From: Chamaesiphon polymorphus CCALA 037
Lineage (GTDB): Bacteria; Cyanobacteriota; Cyanobacteriia; Cyanobacteriales; Chamaesiphonaceae
DNA length: 39,538 bases
Assembly (NCBI RefSeq): GCF_003003845.1
Contig: NZ_PVWO01000003.1
Span: forward strand, 1-39,538
Direction of reading: 5' to 3'
Shown: positions 1 through 10,500 of the stretch, one piece after another
How positions within the stretch are numbered: the stretch's first letter is position 1
How the letters are laid out: each line of letters opens with the position of its first letter
Made by a program: the position numbers and the translations under genes
The notes under the pieces: model-generated
What the model was told of the DNA's origin: nothing
Seen by the model: the letters and a program-made list of their open reading frames with translations, nothing else
Database searches by the model: none

Positions 1-171
1 AGATTGGCGGGAAGTGGTCGATATTTATCCGCTCTCGCCAATGCAGCAGGGGATGCTGTTCCACAGTCTTTATGCTCCCGATTCGGGGGTCTATCTGGAG
101 GTGTTCCACTGTACGTTGCAGGGTCATCTCGATCTCCCCACTTTTTGTCAAGCTTGGCAACAGGTTATCGA
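1..171 (+). repeat. Near-identical repeat of 38528-38698 (E-C linker and C-domain start)
   Basis: The first 171 nt align without gaps to 38528-38698 with about eight differences by eye. There is one identical run of roughly 50 nt and another of about 60 nt, far above the similarity of other C-domain starts here. Identity collapses just after GTTATCGAT. Confidence 0.85.
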
Positions 172-3100
172 TGGTCACGAAATTTTCCGGACGGCGTTCC
201 GGTGGGGCGATTTGGAAGTGCCATTGCAGATCGTGCGCCAGCAGGTGGAATTGCCATTTACTTACCACGATTGGCAGGATACCGACGCGCCGCAGTTAGC
301 TGATTTCTTGGCTCGATTGCAGCAAACTGGTTTGGATTTGGCAACAGCACCGCTGATGCAGCTCCATTTAATTCAACTGACTCCGACTCAATATCACTTT
401 GTCTGGATTCACCATCACATTCTGCTAGATGGTTGGTCGCTTTCGACAGTATTGCAGCAGGTTTTTGCCAACTACGAACGATCGATCGAGGGTTTACCCG
501 CACTGGTGACACCTACGCCAGCTTATCAAACCTATATTGCTTGGCTCCAGCAACAAGATCTCAGTCAGGCGGCTGGGTTCTGGCAGCAAGAGTTGCAGGG
601 CTTTACGACCCCAACGCCGCTGCCCAGTACCAAAACAGACAATGTTGGCTCTAGTGAGGTCGAACTGCTCTTGTCGCCCGATCTGACCCAGCAACTAGAA
701 AGCTTTGCCCGTAGCAATCACCTCACCGCTAGCAATCTGGTTCAAGGGGCTTGGGGAATGCTGCTGTCGCGTTACAGTGGCGATCGAGAAGTCCTGTTTG
801 GGGTGACTTTCTCGGGTCGTCCGCCGACCCTGGCTGGTGTGGAATCGATGGTGGGCTTATTTATCAATACACTGCCGATGCGGATGGATGTCGCTGGTGA
901 GTTGGAAATTGTCCCCTGGTTACAGACATTGCAAGCCAAACAACTCGCCGCTAGTCAGTACACCTATAGTCCGCTGGTGGATATTCAGCGATGGAGCGAC
1001 CTGCCATCGGGGGTACAACTCTTTAATAGCCTGGTTGTGTTTGAAAACTATCCAGTTTCCAGTGCCCTGCAACAACCCGTCAGTAGCTTAGAAATTACTG
1101 ATGTGCGCGGTAGCGAGCAAACAAATTATCCGTTGACGCTGATTGCGATTCCGGGGTCACAACTATCGCTCAAAATTAACTACGATCGCAGTCTGTTCGA
1201 GCATGAGACGGTACTGCGAATGCTAGGACATTTGGAAGTGTTGCTGGCAGGCGCGATCGATCCCACGGCGACGACAATAGGGGAGCTGCCGCTGTTAACA
1301 TCGGTTGAAATGCAGCAGTTGCTAACGGAGTGGAATCAACCTTCAGTTCCTTATCCCCAACAGTGTTTTCATGAGATCTTTAGCAACCACGCGGCTCGAA
1401 CGCCTGATGCGATCGCCGTTGTGGCTGACGAGCGACAACTGACCTACGCTGAATTGGATGCCCGCGCTAATCGACTGGCACATTATCTCCAATCCCTGGG
1501 AGTAGGGCCAGAAATAATCGTCGGTCTGTGCGTGGAGCGATCGATCGCTGCCATTGTTGGTATTCTGGGGATTCTCAAAGCAGGTGGAGCCTATGTCCCG
1601 CTAGATCCCGCTTATCCCAAAGCGCGCCTCGACTACATTGCAACTGATGCCCAAATCGCTATGTTGCTGTCGCAGACAGATTTACAGGCGCAAATCCCCA
1701 CCGTGGATACTGTAGTTTGGCTCGATCGCGATTGGCCGACGATCGAGCAGTCTTCGAGCGTTGCACCCACACTCGATCGATCTGATGACCTAGATCGATT
1801 GGCTTATGTCATCTACACTTCCGGTTCTACGGGTCAACCCAAAGGGGTAATGGTTACCCATCGCGGCTTAGGAAATTTGGTCGCGGTGCAACAGGAACTG
1901 CTCCAAGTTACGCCCCAAAGTAAAGTCGTCCAATTTGCTTCTCTCAGCTTTGATGCTTCGGTTTGGGAAATTTGTATGGCGTTGGGGAACGGAGCGACCC
2001 TCTACCTGGGCAGTCGGGATACCCTGCTACCAGGAGCCGATTTACAGCAGTTTTTACAGACTCACAGCATTACCCACGCCCTCTTACCACCATCAGCATT
2101 GGCGGTGATGCCCCAGAATGACTTCCCGCACTTGCAGCACTTGGTAGTCGGCGGGGAAGCTTGTCCGGCTCCGCTAATCGATCGCTGGGCACCAGGACGG
2201 CATTTTTACAATGCTTATGGGCCGACAGAAGCTACAGTTGTGGGCACGATCGCAATTTGTCAGCCGCAGATGGGGCAACCCCCGATCGGCAGACCTTTAA
2301 CGAATACTACAGCTTATATTCTCGATGGCCAGCAACGATTGATGCCAGCCGGGATTGGGGGCGAGATTTATTTAGGTGGTGTCAATTTGGCGCGAGGGTA
2401 TCTCAATCGATCGGAATTAACCGCCGAGAAGTTTATCGACCATCCCTGGATTCCTGGAGCGCGACTCTATCGCACGGGAGATTGGGGACGTTACCGCACT
2501 GACGGTCAAATCGAATATCTGGGACGGATCGACCACCAGGTGAAGATTCGCGGCTTCCGGATCGAGCTGGGCGAAATTGAGGCTGTGCTAGTTCAACATC
2601 CAGACATCTTGCAAGTTGTGGCGATCGCTCGCACTTTAGAATCGGGACGACAGCAGTTGGTGGCTTATCTGGTCGGTCAACCAGCAGCCCAGTCACACCC
2701 GCCTAGTATTGGCGACCTGCGGGCGTTTATGTCCAGCCGATTGCCGGATTATATGGTGCCTGCCGCCTTCGTGTTTATCCCAGAGTTGCCGATTACACCC
2801 AATGGCAAGGTCGATAAAGCGGCACTCCCCGACCCAGACCTCAGTGAAGCCTTGAGTGCCGACTATGTGGCACCCCAGAGCGAGATTGAAGATCGATTGG
2901 CACAGATTTGGGCAGAGGTGCTCGGACTGCCGCAAGTTGGCATCCGCGATAACTTCTTTGAGTTGGGTGGTGACTCGATCTTGAGCCTGCAAATTGTCGC
3001 CCGCGCGCACCAACTAGGCTGGCAGTTGACCCCCAAACAACTCTTTACCCACCAGTCGATCGCCGAATTAGCTACTGTAGTCGGATTTGGCACGGGCATT

Positions 3101-4430
3101 CAGGCCGCTCAAACACCAGTGGTGGGCGAAGTGCCGCTGACCCCCATTCAACATTGGTTCTTTGCCCAAGACTTGCCCCGACCGCACCATTTCAATCAAT
3201 CGGTATTACTAGCAGTGCCGAGTGATATAGAGCCAGTGGTGTTAGAGCAAGCTCTCCAGCACTTAGTTTTCCATCACGATGCGCTGCGGTTGCAATTCAT
3301 TCCGAATGCGGGGAGTTGGCAACAATACAATGCTCCACCTGATGCACAGGTACAGCTCCAGATTGAAGATTTATCGGCCTTACCCGCCGGAGATCGACTA
3401 CAGGCGATCGCCGATCGCGGTACCTTACTCCAAGCGAGTTTGGACTTGGGCGCGGGCTTATTACTAGCTGCCAGCTTATTCAAAATGGGCGAGGGTAGCG
3501 ATCGCTTGCTAATTGTCATCCATCACCTAGCCGTCGATGGGGTGTCGTGGCGGATCTTAATGTCCGATCTCCAAACTGCCTACCAGCAAGGTCTGGCAGG
3601 GCAGACGCTCCAACTGCCACCCAAAACTACTTCGTTCCAATACTGGGCACAGCAACTCTCTAACTACAGTCACACCGCCGACTTGCAAGCGGCGCGGGAC
3701 TACTGGCAAAGCTTGCCAGTGGTACCCTCGCTACCGATCGATGGCACGCTCCAATCGACAACGCATACCGTCGAGCAAGCCGAAGCGATCGCCGTTAGTT
3801 TAGATGCCGCCACCACACAGGTGCTGTTGCAAACCGTGCCCACTGCCTATCAGACCAAAATTCACGAAGTTTTACTGACTGCTGTGGTGCTGGCATTTCA
3901 ACAGTGGACGGGTCGATCGTCGCTGTACCTCGATTTGGAAGGGCACGGTCGCGAAGAATTGTTTGCAGATGTCGATTTAAGCCGCACCGTAGGTTGGTTT
4001 ACCACGATGTTCCCCGTGCAGTTGGTACTACCTGCGCTCGATCTGGGTACTGCGCTGATCGCAGTCAAAGAGCAAGTCCGGCAGGTGCCGGATGGGGGGA
4101 TGAGTTATGGGTTACTCCGCTACCTCAACCCCAGTATGGGTGGGTTGGGTGACGTACCCGCAGCGCAGGTGAGTTTTAACTATCTCGGTCAATTTAGCCA
4201 AGAAACATCGGCAGATGAAGGATGGCAATTGACGGCAGATAGTGGTGGTGACGAACAATCGCTCCAGGCCGCACGGAGTCATTTAGTGGAAGTAAATGCG
4301 GTGATTTTGGCGGGAGAACTCCAAGTCAATTGGACTTATAGCCCCCAAGTTCATCTACCCGCCACTATTGACAAGCTAGCTGCTGATTTCTTAGCCGCGC
4401 TTCGATCGCTGATTAGCCACTGTCAAGCTC
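2..4430 (+). other. NRPS-A last module: C(D-accepting)-A-T-E
   Basis: The C domain opens with VVDIYPLSPMQQGMLFHSLY, the style of C domains that follow E domains, and keeps HHILLDG (413-433). The T domain carries GGDSILSL with serine 2975-2977. The E domain shows HHLAVDGVSW (3521-3550), EGHGREELF near 3940, TVGWFTTMFP and FNYLGQF, so it should be active. The module condenses a D-ended upstream chain with its own residue and epimerises the product. Confidence 0.93.
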
Positions 4431-4525
4431 CTGACGCAGGTGCTTATAGTCCGACCGATTTTCCAGAAGCCGATCTGGATGGAGACGAATTAGCAGCCAT
4501 CCTCGATGACTTTTCGACGCTGTAA
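2..4525 (+). CDS. NRPS-A (3' part): nonribosomal peptide synthetase, C-A-T-E, 5' end outside window
   Basis: This is the final module of a multimodular NRPS whose start lies upstream. The frame is open from base 2. The GTG at 14 is not a credible start, because it falls inside the E-to-C linker that precedes YPLSPMQQGMLFHSLY, a linker seen at every other E/C junction here. At least 1507 codons are visible. Domains in order are C (~26-1260, HHILLDG at 413-433), A (~1364-2850), T (~2870-3080, GGDS with the phosphopantetheine serine at 2975-2977) and E (~3121-4400, HHLAVDGVSW at 3521-3550, then EGHGRE and TVGWFTTMFP). The C domain is of the kind that accepts a D-configured peptide, so another E domain must sit just upstream. 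The protein ends after E with a short acidic tail (DELAAILDDFSTL), a plausible docking peptide for NRPS-B, which starts 60 nt later. The module should add and epimerise one hydrophobic residue. It acts in the cytosol on carrier-bound intermediates. Confidence 0.96.
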   Translation, partial: DWREVVDIYPLSPMQQGMLFHSLYAPDSGVYLEVFHCTLQGHLDLPTFCQAWQQVIDGHEIFRTAFRWGDLEVPLQIVRQQVELPFTYHDWQDTDAPQLADFLARLQQTGLDLATAPLMQLHLIQLTPTQYHFVWIHHHILLDGWSLSTVLQQVFANYERSIEGLPALVTPTPAYQTYIAWLQQQDLSQAAGFWQQELQGFTTPTPLPSTKTDNVGSSEVELLLSPDLTQQLESFARSNHLTASNLVQGAWGMLLSRYSGDREVLFGVTFSGRPPTLAGVESMVGLFINTLPMRMDVAGELEIVPWLQTLQAKQLAASQYTYSPLVDIQRWSDLPSGVQLFNSLVVFENYPVSSALQQPVSSLEITDVRGSEQTNYPLTLIAIPGSQLSLKINYDRSLFEHETVLRMLGHLEVLLAGAIDPTATTIGELPLLTSVEMQQLLTEWNQPSVPYPQQCFHEIFSNHAARTPDAIAVVADERQLTYAELDARANRLAHYLQSLGVGPEIIVGLCVERSIAAIVGILGILKAGGAYVPLDPAYPKARLDYIATDAQIAMLLSQTDLQAQIPTVDTVVWLDRDWPTIEQSSSVAPTLDRSDDLDRLAYVIYTSGSTGQPKGVMVTHRGLGNLVAVQQELLQVTPQSKVVQFASLSFDASVWEICMALGNGATLYLGSRDTLLPGADLQQFLQTHSITHALLPPSALAVMPQNDFPHLQHLVVGGEACPAPLIDRWAPGRHFYNAYGPTEATVVGTIAICQPQMGQPPIGRPLTNTTAYILDGQQRLMPAGIGGEIYLGGVNLARGYLNRSELTAEKFIDHPWIPGARLYRTGDWGRYRTDGQIEYLGRIDHQVKIRGFRIELGEIEAVLVQHPDILQVVAIARTLESGRQQLVAYLVGQPAAQSHPPSIGDLRAFMSSRLPDYMVPAAFVFIPELPITPNGKVDKAALPDPDLSEALSADYVAPQSEIEDRLAQIWAEVLGLPQVGIRDNFFELGGDSILSLQIVARAHQLGWQLTPKQLFTHQSIAELATVVGFGTGIQAAQTPVVGEVPLTPIQHWFFAQDLPRPHHFNQSVLLAVPSDIEPVVLEQALQHLVFHHDALRLQFIPNAGSWQQYNAPPDAQVQLQIEDLSALPAGDRLQAIADRGTLLQASLDLGAGLLLAASLFKMGEGSDRLLIVIHHLAVDGVSWRILMSDLQTAYQQGLAGQTLQLPPKTTSFQYWAQQLSNYSHTADLQAARDYWQSLPVVPSLPIDGTLQSTTHTVEQAEAIAVSLDAATTQVLLQTVPTAYQTKIHEVLLTAVVLAFQQWTGRSSLYLDLEGHGREELFADVDLSRTVGWFTTMFPVQLVLPALDLGTALIAVKEQVRQVPDGGMSYGLLRYLNPSMGGLGDVPAAQVSFNYLGQFSQETSADEGWQLTADSGGDEQSLQAARSHLVEVNAVILAGELQVNWTYSPQVHLPATIDKLAADFLAALRSLISHCQAPDAGAYSPTDFPEADLDGDELAAILDDFSTL
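1364..2850 (+). other. Adenylation domain, NRPS-A: pocket DAWLVGAVVK, probably Leu-like hydrophobic
   Basis: Core motifs are intact: LTYAELDARANRLAHYL, YTSGSTGQPKGVM (~1810), NAYGPTEATVV (~2208), GRIDHQVKIRGFRIELGEIE and NGKVDKAAL (~2800). The GrsA-type pocket was read by eye from FDASVW (Asp codon at 1952), HALLPPSA, HLVVGGEA and AYGPTEATVV, giving D-A-W-L-V-G-A-V-V plus the invariant Lys. Its D-A-W start and G-A/N-V-V end resemble Leu-type codes such as DAWFLGNVVK. It is not an exact match that I can vouch for, so Leu or a similar aliphatic residue is an inference. Confidence 0.6.
4446..4525 (+). other. C-terminal tail of NRPS-A, putative donor docking peptide
   Basis: After the E domain the last residues are acidic and short, ending DELAAILDDFSTL. 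E-terminated NRPS proteins commonly end in a communication-mediating helix that pairs with the N-terminus of the next C domain. NRPS-B begins 60 nt later with a D-accepting C domain, which makes it the natural partner. This is inferred from position and composition only. Confidence 0.5.
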
Positions 4526-4585
4526 AGCTTTATTGCTGGATTAAACATCACCTTTTTTCGTTCGTTACCCAATTCAAAAAAAGTT
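4526..4585 (+). other. 60-nt NRPS-A/NRPS-B intergenic spacer
   Basis: This is an AT-rich spacer with a T-run followed by an A-run just before ATG 4586. I see no inverted repeat strong enough for a terminator and no clear promoter, which fits co-transcription. A good Shine-Dalgarno is absent; only an A-rich stretch lies 3-10 nt upstream of the start. Confidence 0.6.
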
Positions 4586-7500
4586 ATGAATACCGTCGAT
4601 CGAGCCAACCCCACCAACCCGAACAAAAACGTTGCTGCTATCTATCCACTGACACCGATGCAGCAGGGGATGTTATTTCATACCCTCTATACAGCGGGAT
4701 CGACTTTGTATTTCGAGCAGCTCTGCTGTACGTTACAGGGTGAATTGGATGAAGCAAAATTTGCCGCAGCTTGGCAACAGGTAGCCGATCGACATGCCGT
4801 ATTACGCACTGCTTTTCTGTGGGAAAAGATCGATAAACCGCTTCAGGTGGTGGGTAAGGTCGTTAATTTACCTTGGACTTATCACGATTGGCGATCGGAC
4901 AGTACGGACGCGCAACAAGCACAACTAGAGGCGTTTTTAACAGCCGATCGCCTTCAGGGCTTTAAGTTAAATCAAGCTCCGTTGATGCGATTTACGTCGA
5001 TCCGCGTAGCTGACGATCGCTATAAATTTGTCTGGAGTTACCATCATCTGTTAATTGATGGTTGGTCTTTACCCACGTTGATTCAAGAGGTGTTTGCTTA
5101 CTATGAAGCCGCGATCCAAGGTGAAACCCTGACCTTGGACTTGCCCCGCCCCTATCGAGACTACGTAGTGTGGCGCGAAAAACAAGATGTAGAAAGTGCC
5201 AATCGATTTTGGCAGCAATATCTACAGGGGATCGATACGCCTACCCCCGTGCCAATTCGCCTCAAGACTAGCGCACAGCAGCCAATTTATCAAACAATCG
5301 ATCGACAGCTCTCTGAGTCTACAACCGCCCAAATCCAAGAATTTGCTCGCCGCCACCAACTCACGCTTAATACCGTCTTCCAAGGCGTGTGGGGCTTGTT
5401 ACTGGCTCGTTATAGTGGTGAGAGCGAAGCCCTGTTTGGGGCTACTGTTTCTGGCAGACCGCCAGTACTGACTGGTGTGGAAACGATGGTGGGACTGTTC
5501 ATTAATGCCGTACCTGTCAGAATCGCTCTACCCGCACATACCCGCGTGCTGGAATGGCTACAGGGGATTCAACAGCAACAACTCGCAGCTCAGGCTTACG
5601 ACTACAGTTCGTTGGTGGATATTCAAGGGGTGAGTGAGGTACCGCGTGGCTTGTCTTTGTTTGACACGCTATTGGTATTTGAAAATTATCCGATTAGTGA
5701 ATCGCTGCAATCGCAACAGCTCAGTTTGGATGTATCGGATATTCATAGTTTCGAGCAAACCAATTATCCGTTAACCTTGGTGGCAATCCCGAGCGGACAA
5801 TTGACCCTCCAGGCAAATTATGATGCCAGCCAATTTGAGTACGCAGCGATCGAGCGACTGTTAGGACATTTCCAGCAGTTATTACTAGCAGTTGTGACGC
5901 ATCCCGACTGGGAGATCGAGCAGCTATCCTTGCTGACAGAAGCAGAGGTTGCCGAACTCCAGCAGTGGCAGCCACAACCGCAAGCCCCCAGCCAATTGTG
6001 TTTGCATCAAGCATTCGATCGCCAAGTCAGCTTAAATCCAGAGCGAATAGCCGTAGTCTGTGGCACCGAAAGCCTGAGCTATGCAGCCTTAAACCACCGC
6101 GCCAATCGACTCGCCCACTATCTGCAATCGCTGGGTGTTGCAGCCGAAACCTTGGTCGGCATCTACATGGAACGCTCGATCGATCTCATCGTCAGCACGC
6201 TGGCTATCGTCAAAGCTGGGGGGGCGTATGTTCCACTCGATCCGACTACTCCAGTCGCCCGACTGAGTTTGATGCTCGACGATACCCAATTACCGATTTT
6301 ACTCACTCAAGCTGACTTATTAGCACAGCTCCCCACTACTACCGCTACCACGATTTGTGTCGATCGCGATTGGCAACTGTGGGCGAGTGCCTCGGACAGT
6401 AATCCAACTCCAGCTATTACTCCCGCCAGCCTAGCTTATATCATCTACACCTCTGGTTCGACCGGAGTTCCCAAAGGGGTAATGATTCCCCATCAAGGGA
6501 TTACCCGCTTAGTGTTGGATACCAATTATGTCAGCTTAAACGCTAGCGATCGAATCGCTCAGGCGGCCAATACTGCCTTTGATGCCGCCACCTTTGAAAT
6601 TTGGGGAGCTTTGCTCAATGGTGCCCAGATCGTGATTATTCCGCGCTCGGTCTTGCTCGACCCTACCGAATTGGCGATGCTGCTCCAAGAGCAGGAAATT
6701 ACGGTCTTATTTTTGACTACAGCCCTCTTCAATCGGATGGCTAGCTTGGTTCCCACGGCTTTTGCTCGACTGCGCTGTTTACTGATGGGTGGGGAAGCGA
6801 TCGATCCGGTCTCTGTCCGAGCGATCCTAGCAACCGCTCCGCCGGAGCAGTTAATCCATGTTTATGGCCCGACAGAAAGCACTACTTTTACCAGTTGGTA
6901 TCGGATCTCGGACGTGCCTGCAACGGCGACTAATATTCCGATCGGTCGTCCGGTGGCACAGACTGAAATCTTGATTTTGGATCGGCAGTTACAGCAAGTG
7001 CCTGTCGGCATCCCAGGCGAACTACATATCGGTGGTAGTGGTTTGGCACGAGGCTATTGGCAGCGTCCAGAGTTAACGGCTGAAAAATTTATTCCCCATC
7101 CCTGGGGCGAACCAGGTGCTTTGCTCTACAAAACTGGCGACTTGGTGCGCTACTTACCCAGTGGCGAGATTGAATACCTCGATCGCATCGACCAACAGGT
7201 CAAGATTCGCGGGTTTCGGATCGAGCTTGGCGAAATTGAAGCCGTCCTCTCGCAGCATCCCGGCATTCTCCAAGTCTCCGTCCAAGCCCAGGCGATTGAG
7301 TCTGGAGCGAAACAACTTGTTGCTTATATTGTCTCGCGATCGAGTGCCGAACTTAGTCCGAGTGAGTTACGGCAGTTTTTGGCGACCCGCTTACCGGATT
7401 ATATGATTCCGGCGATGTTTATGCCGTTGAGTGCCTTACCCCTAACACCCAATGGCAAAGTCGATAAGCGATCGTTACCAGCACCCGATCGATCGCAGGC

Positions 7501-10500
7501 GATCGGGGCGAGCTATGTTGCCCCCCGCACCGAGCTGGAACAACAACTAGCGCAAATCTGGTCGGAGGTACTGGGGACGATCCAGATCGGTATTTTTAAT
7601 AGTTTCTTCGATTTGGGGGGTCATTCGCTGATCGCCACTCAGCTAATATCGCGGATTCGGCGGAACTGCCAAGTCGAGCTATCGCTCCAGACGCTGTTTA
7701 ACATGCCGACGATCGCCGAGCTGGCAACCGAGATCGAACGCGGTCGCACCCCTAGTTGTAACACGCTACCTTTAGTTTCGATCGATCGCGATCGCCTACT
7801 ACCGCTGTCTTTTGCCCAGCAACGGCTGTGGTTTTTGCAGCAACTAGATCCCCAGAGTACGGCTTACCATATTCCGATTGCCTTACGGCTGCAAGGGAAT
7901 TTAGATGTCAATGCCTTGCAACAGAGTTTACAGGCGATCGTCCAGCGACATGAGAGTTTGCGGACTAATTTTGCCTTAGATAGTAGCGGTCAGCCGTACC
8001 AATCGATGCGATCGACTGTAACAGTACCATTACCGACGATCGATGTCCGGCACTTAGGGGCAGCACCAGCAGCGGCGATCGCCGCCGCCACATCCAGCGT
8101 CAATGACACGATCTTTGACTTAACGACAGATTTATTGTTGCGCGCACAGCTCTTACAACTGGGTGCGGATGAATATTTACTATTGTTCTGCATCCATCAC
8201 ATCAGTGCTGATGGCTGGTCGATGGGCATTATCATCCGCGAACTGGTCGCGTTGTATACAGCGGCAATTGAGGGGCAAGCGGCCAGCTTACCAGAGTTAG
8301 CCATTCAGTATGCTGATTTTGCTCACTGGCAACGCCAACTACTTACGGGCGACTTGCGCCAACAGCAGCTCGCATATTGGCAACAACAACTCGCCAACTT
8401 AACACCGCTAGAACTGCCCACCGATCGCCCGCGTCCGGCAGTGCAAACCACGAGTGGGGCAACGCAGGAGTTTGCGCTGAGTGCCGAATTGAGTCGATCG
8501 CTGGTCAAACTCAGTCAGCAAACTGGGACTACTTTATTTATGACCCTGTTGGCGGCATTCCAGATCTTGCTCTCGCGCTATAGCGGGCAGATGGATATTG
8601 CCGTTGGCAGTCCGATCGCCAATCGCAACCGCGAAGAAATCGAACATCTAATTGGCTTTTTTGTCAATACCTTGGTGCTGCGTACCGATCTATCGGGATC
8701 GCCGACCTTCCGCGAGTTAGCGAACCGAGTGCGGCAGACGACACTGGCAGCCTACGAGCATCAAGATTTGCCATTTGAAATCATCGTCGAAGCCTTGCAA
8801 CCCGATCGCGATCTCAGCCATAGTCCGCTGTTTCAAGTGATGTTCGTCTTGCAAAATGCGCCCACGTCGGAGCTGAAGTTACCAGGTCTGAACTTGAGTG
8901 CGGTAGCGACTCCCACGACTATCGCTAAGTTCGATCTCACTTTGGCGATCGCCGAACCAGCCAACAGTGATGACGCGGCTAGCGGCTTAACAGGTGTGTG
9001 GGAATATAACACCGACTTGTTCGATCTGGCGACGATCGACCGGATGAGCGGTCATTTCGAGCAGCTCTTGAGCGCGATCGTCAACAATCCAGATGGTGCG
9101 ATTTGCCAGCTACAGCCGATCGCTCCCGCAGAGATAGCACAACTAGGCTTATTTAGTCAAGGTGTCGAGCAGTTTGTCGCGACCGATCGCTGCATTCACC
9201 AACTGATTGCCGATCGGGCGATCGCGCAACCCACCGCCATTGCTGTCGTCTGGGGCGATCTGCAATTAACCTATGCCGAACTAGATGCCCGATCCAACCA
9301 ATTAGCGCACTATCTGCAAGATGTGGGAGTCCGAGCGGAAACGGTGGTAGGCATTTGTGTCGAACGCTCGCTAGAATTAATCGTCGGTCTATTGGGGATT
9401 CTCAAGGCTGGGGGAGCTTATGTCCCGATCGATCCTAGTTATCCGGCGGCGCGGTTGGCTGCGATTTTGGCCGATACGCAAATGCCTGTGTTGTTAACTC
9501 AGGCATCTCTAGTCGCCCAGTTACCGGAGCATCAAGCCCAGGTTGTCTGTCTCGATCGGGACTGGGCGACAATTGCAACCAACACTAGCAATCCTTGTCC
9601 GAATCTGGTGACAGCCGCTCGACTAGCTTACATAGTCTATACTTCCGGTTCCACAGGTACGCCCAAGGGGGTGATGATTCCGCATCGGGGCTTACTCAAC
9701 TTGGTGGCATGGCACCACACCGCTTTTGCAGTCACCGCAGCCGATCGCGCCACTCAATTAGCGGGGATTGCTTTTGATGCGGCGGGGTGGGAGATTTGGC
9801 CTTATTTAGCTGCTGGAGCTACCTTACTACTGGTACCGCCTACAGCCATCCATCATCCCACTGAATTACGGGATTGGTTGCTCGATCGCCAAATCACCAT
9901 CAGCTTTGTCCCCACACCTGTTGCCGAACAACTCTTTCACTTAGACTGGCCGGATACCACTGCTCTACGGATGATGCTCGTAGGTGGCGATCGATTAGCG
10001 ACTAATCCAGCCACGCGGATGCCGTTTCAGGTCGTCAATAACTATGGGCCTACCGAAAATACGGTAGTAACCACTTCAGTGGTGCTCGATGACAGCAATC
10101 CCGACGCCGTACCGACGATCGGTCGCCCCATTGCCAATACGCAGGTGTATTGTTTAGACGATCGCGGGCAGCTTGCCCCGATTGGTATCCCCGGTGAATT
10201 ATGGATTGGCGGTGCGAGTCTAGCGCGAGGATATTTAAACCGCCCCGAATTGACTGCTGAAAAATTTGTGGCTCATCCGCAGGTGGACGGAGCAATCCTG
10301 TATCGCAGTGGCGATCGCGGTCGGTACTTGGCGGATGGTCAGATTGAATATTTAGGACGGCTCGATGAGCAGGTCAAAATTCGCGGTTTCCGAATCGAGC
10401 TGGGAGAAATTGAGACAGTCCTGAATCAACATCCAGAGCTATTTCAAGCGGTAGTGGTGGCGATCGATCGGGATGGACAGCAAAAGTTAGTTGCTTATAC

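Noticed and set aside
14-16. GTG as the start codon of NRPS-A
   Set aside because: It lies inside the conserved E-to-C linker, the frame is open upstream to base 2, and the same linker occurs mid-protein at other junctions.
4526-4585. Terminator or promoter between NRPS-A and NRPS-B
   Set aside because: The T-run and A-run are not preceded by a GC-rich stem, and no convincing -35/-10 pair is visible in 60 nt.
4523-4590. Frameshift or split of one gene into NRPS-A and NRPS-B
   Set aside because: NRPS-A ends naturally after its E domain with an acidic tail, and NRPS-B begins with its own N-terminal extension at a standard protein boundary.
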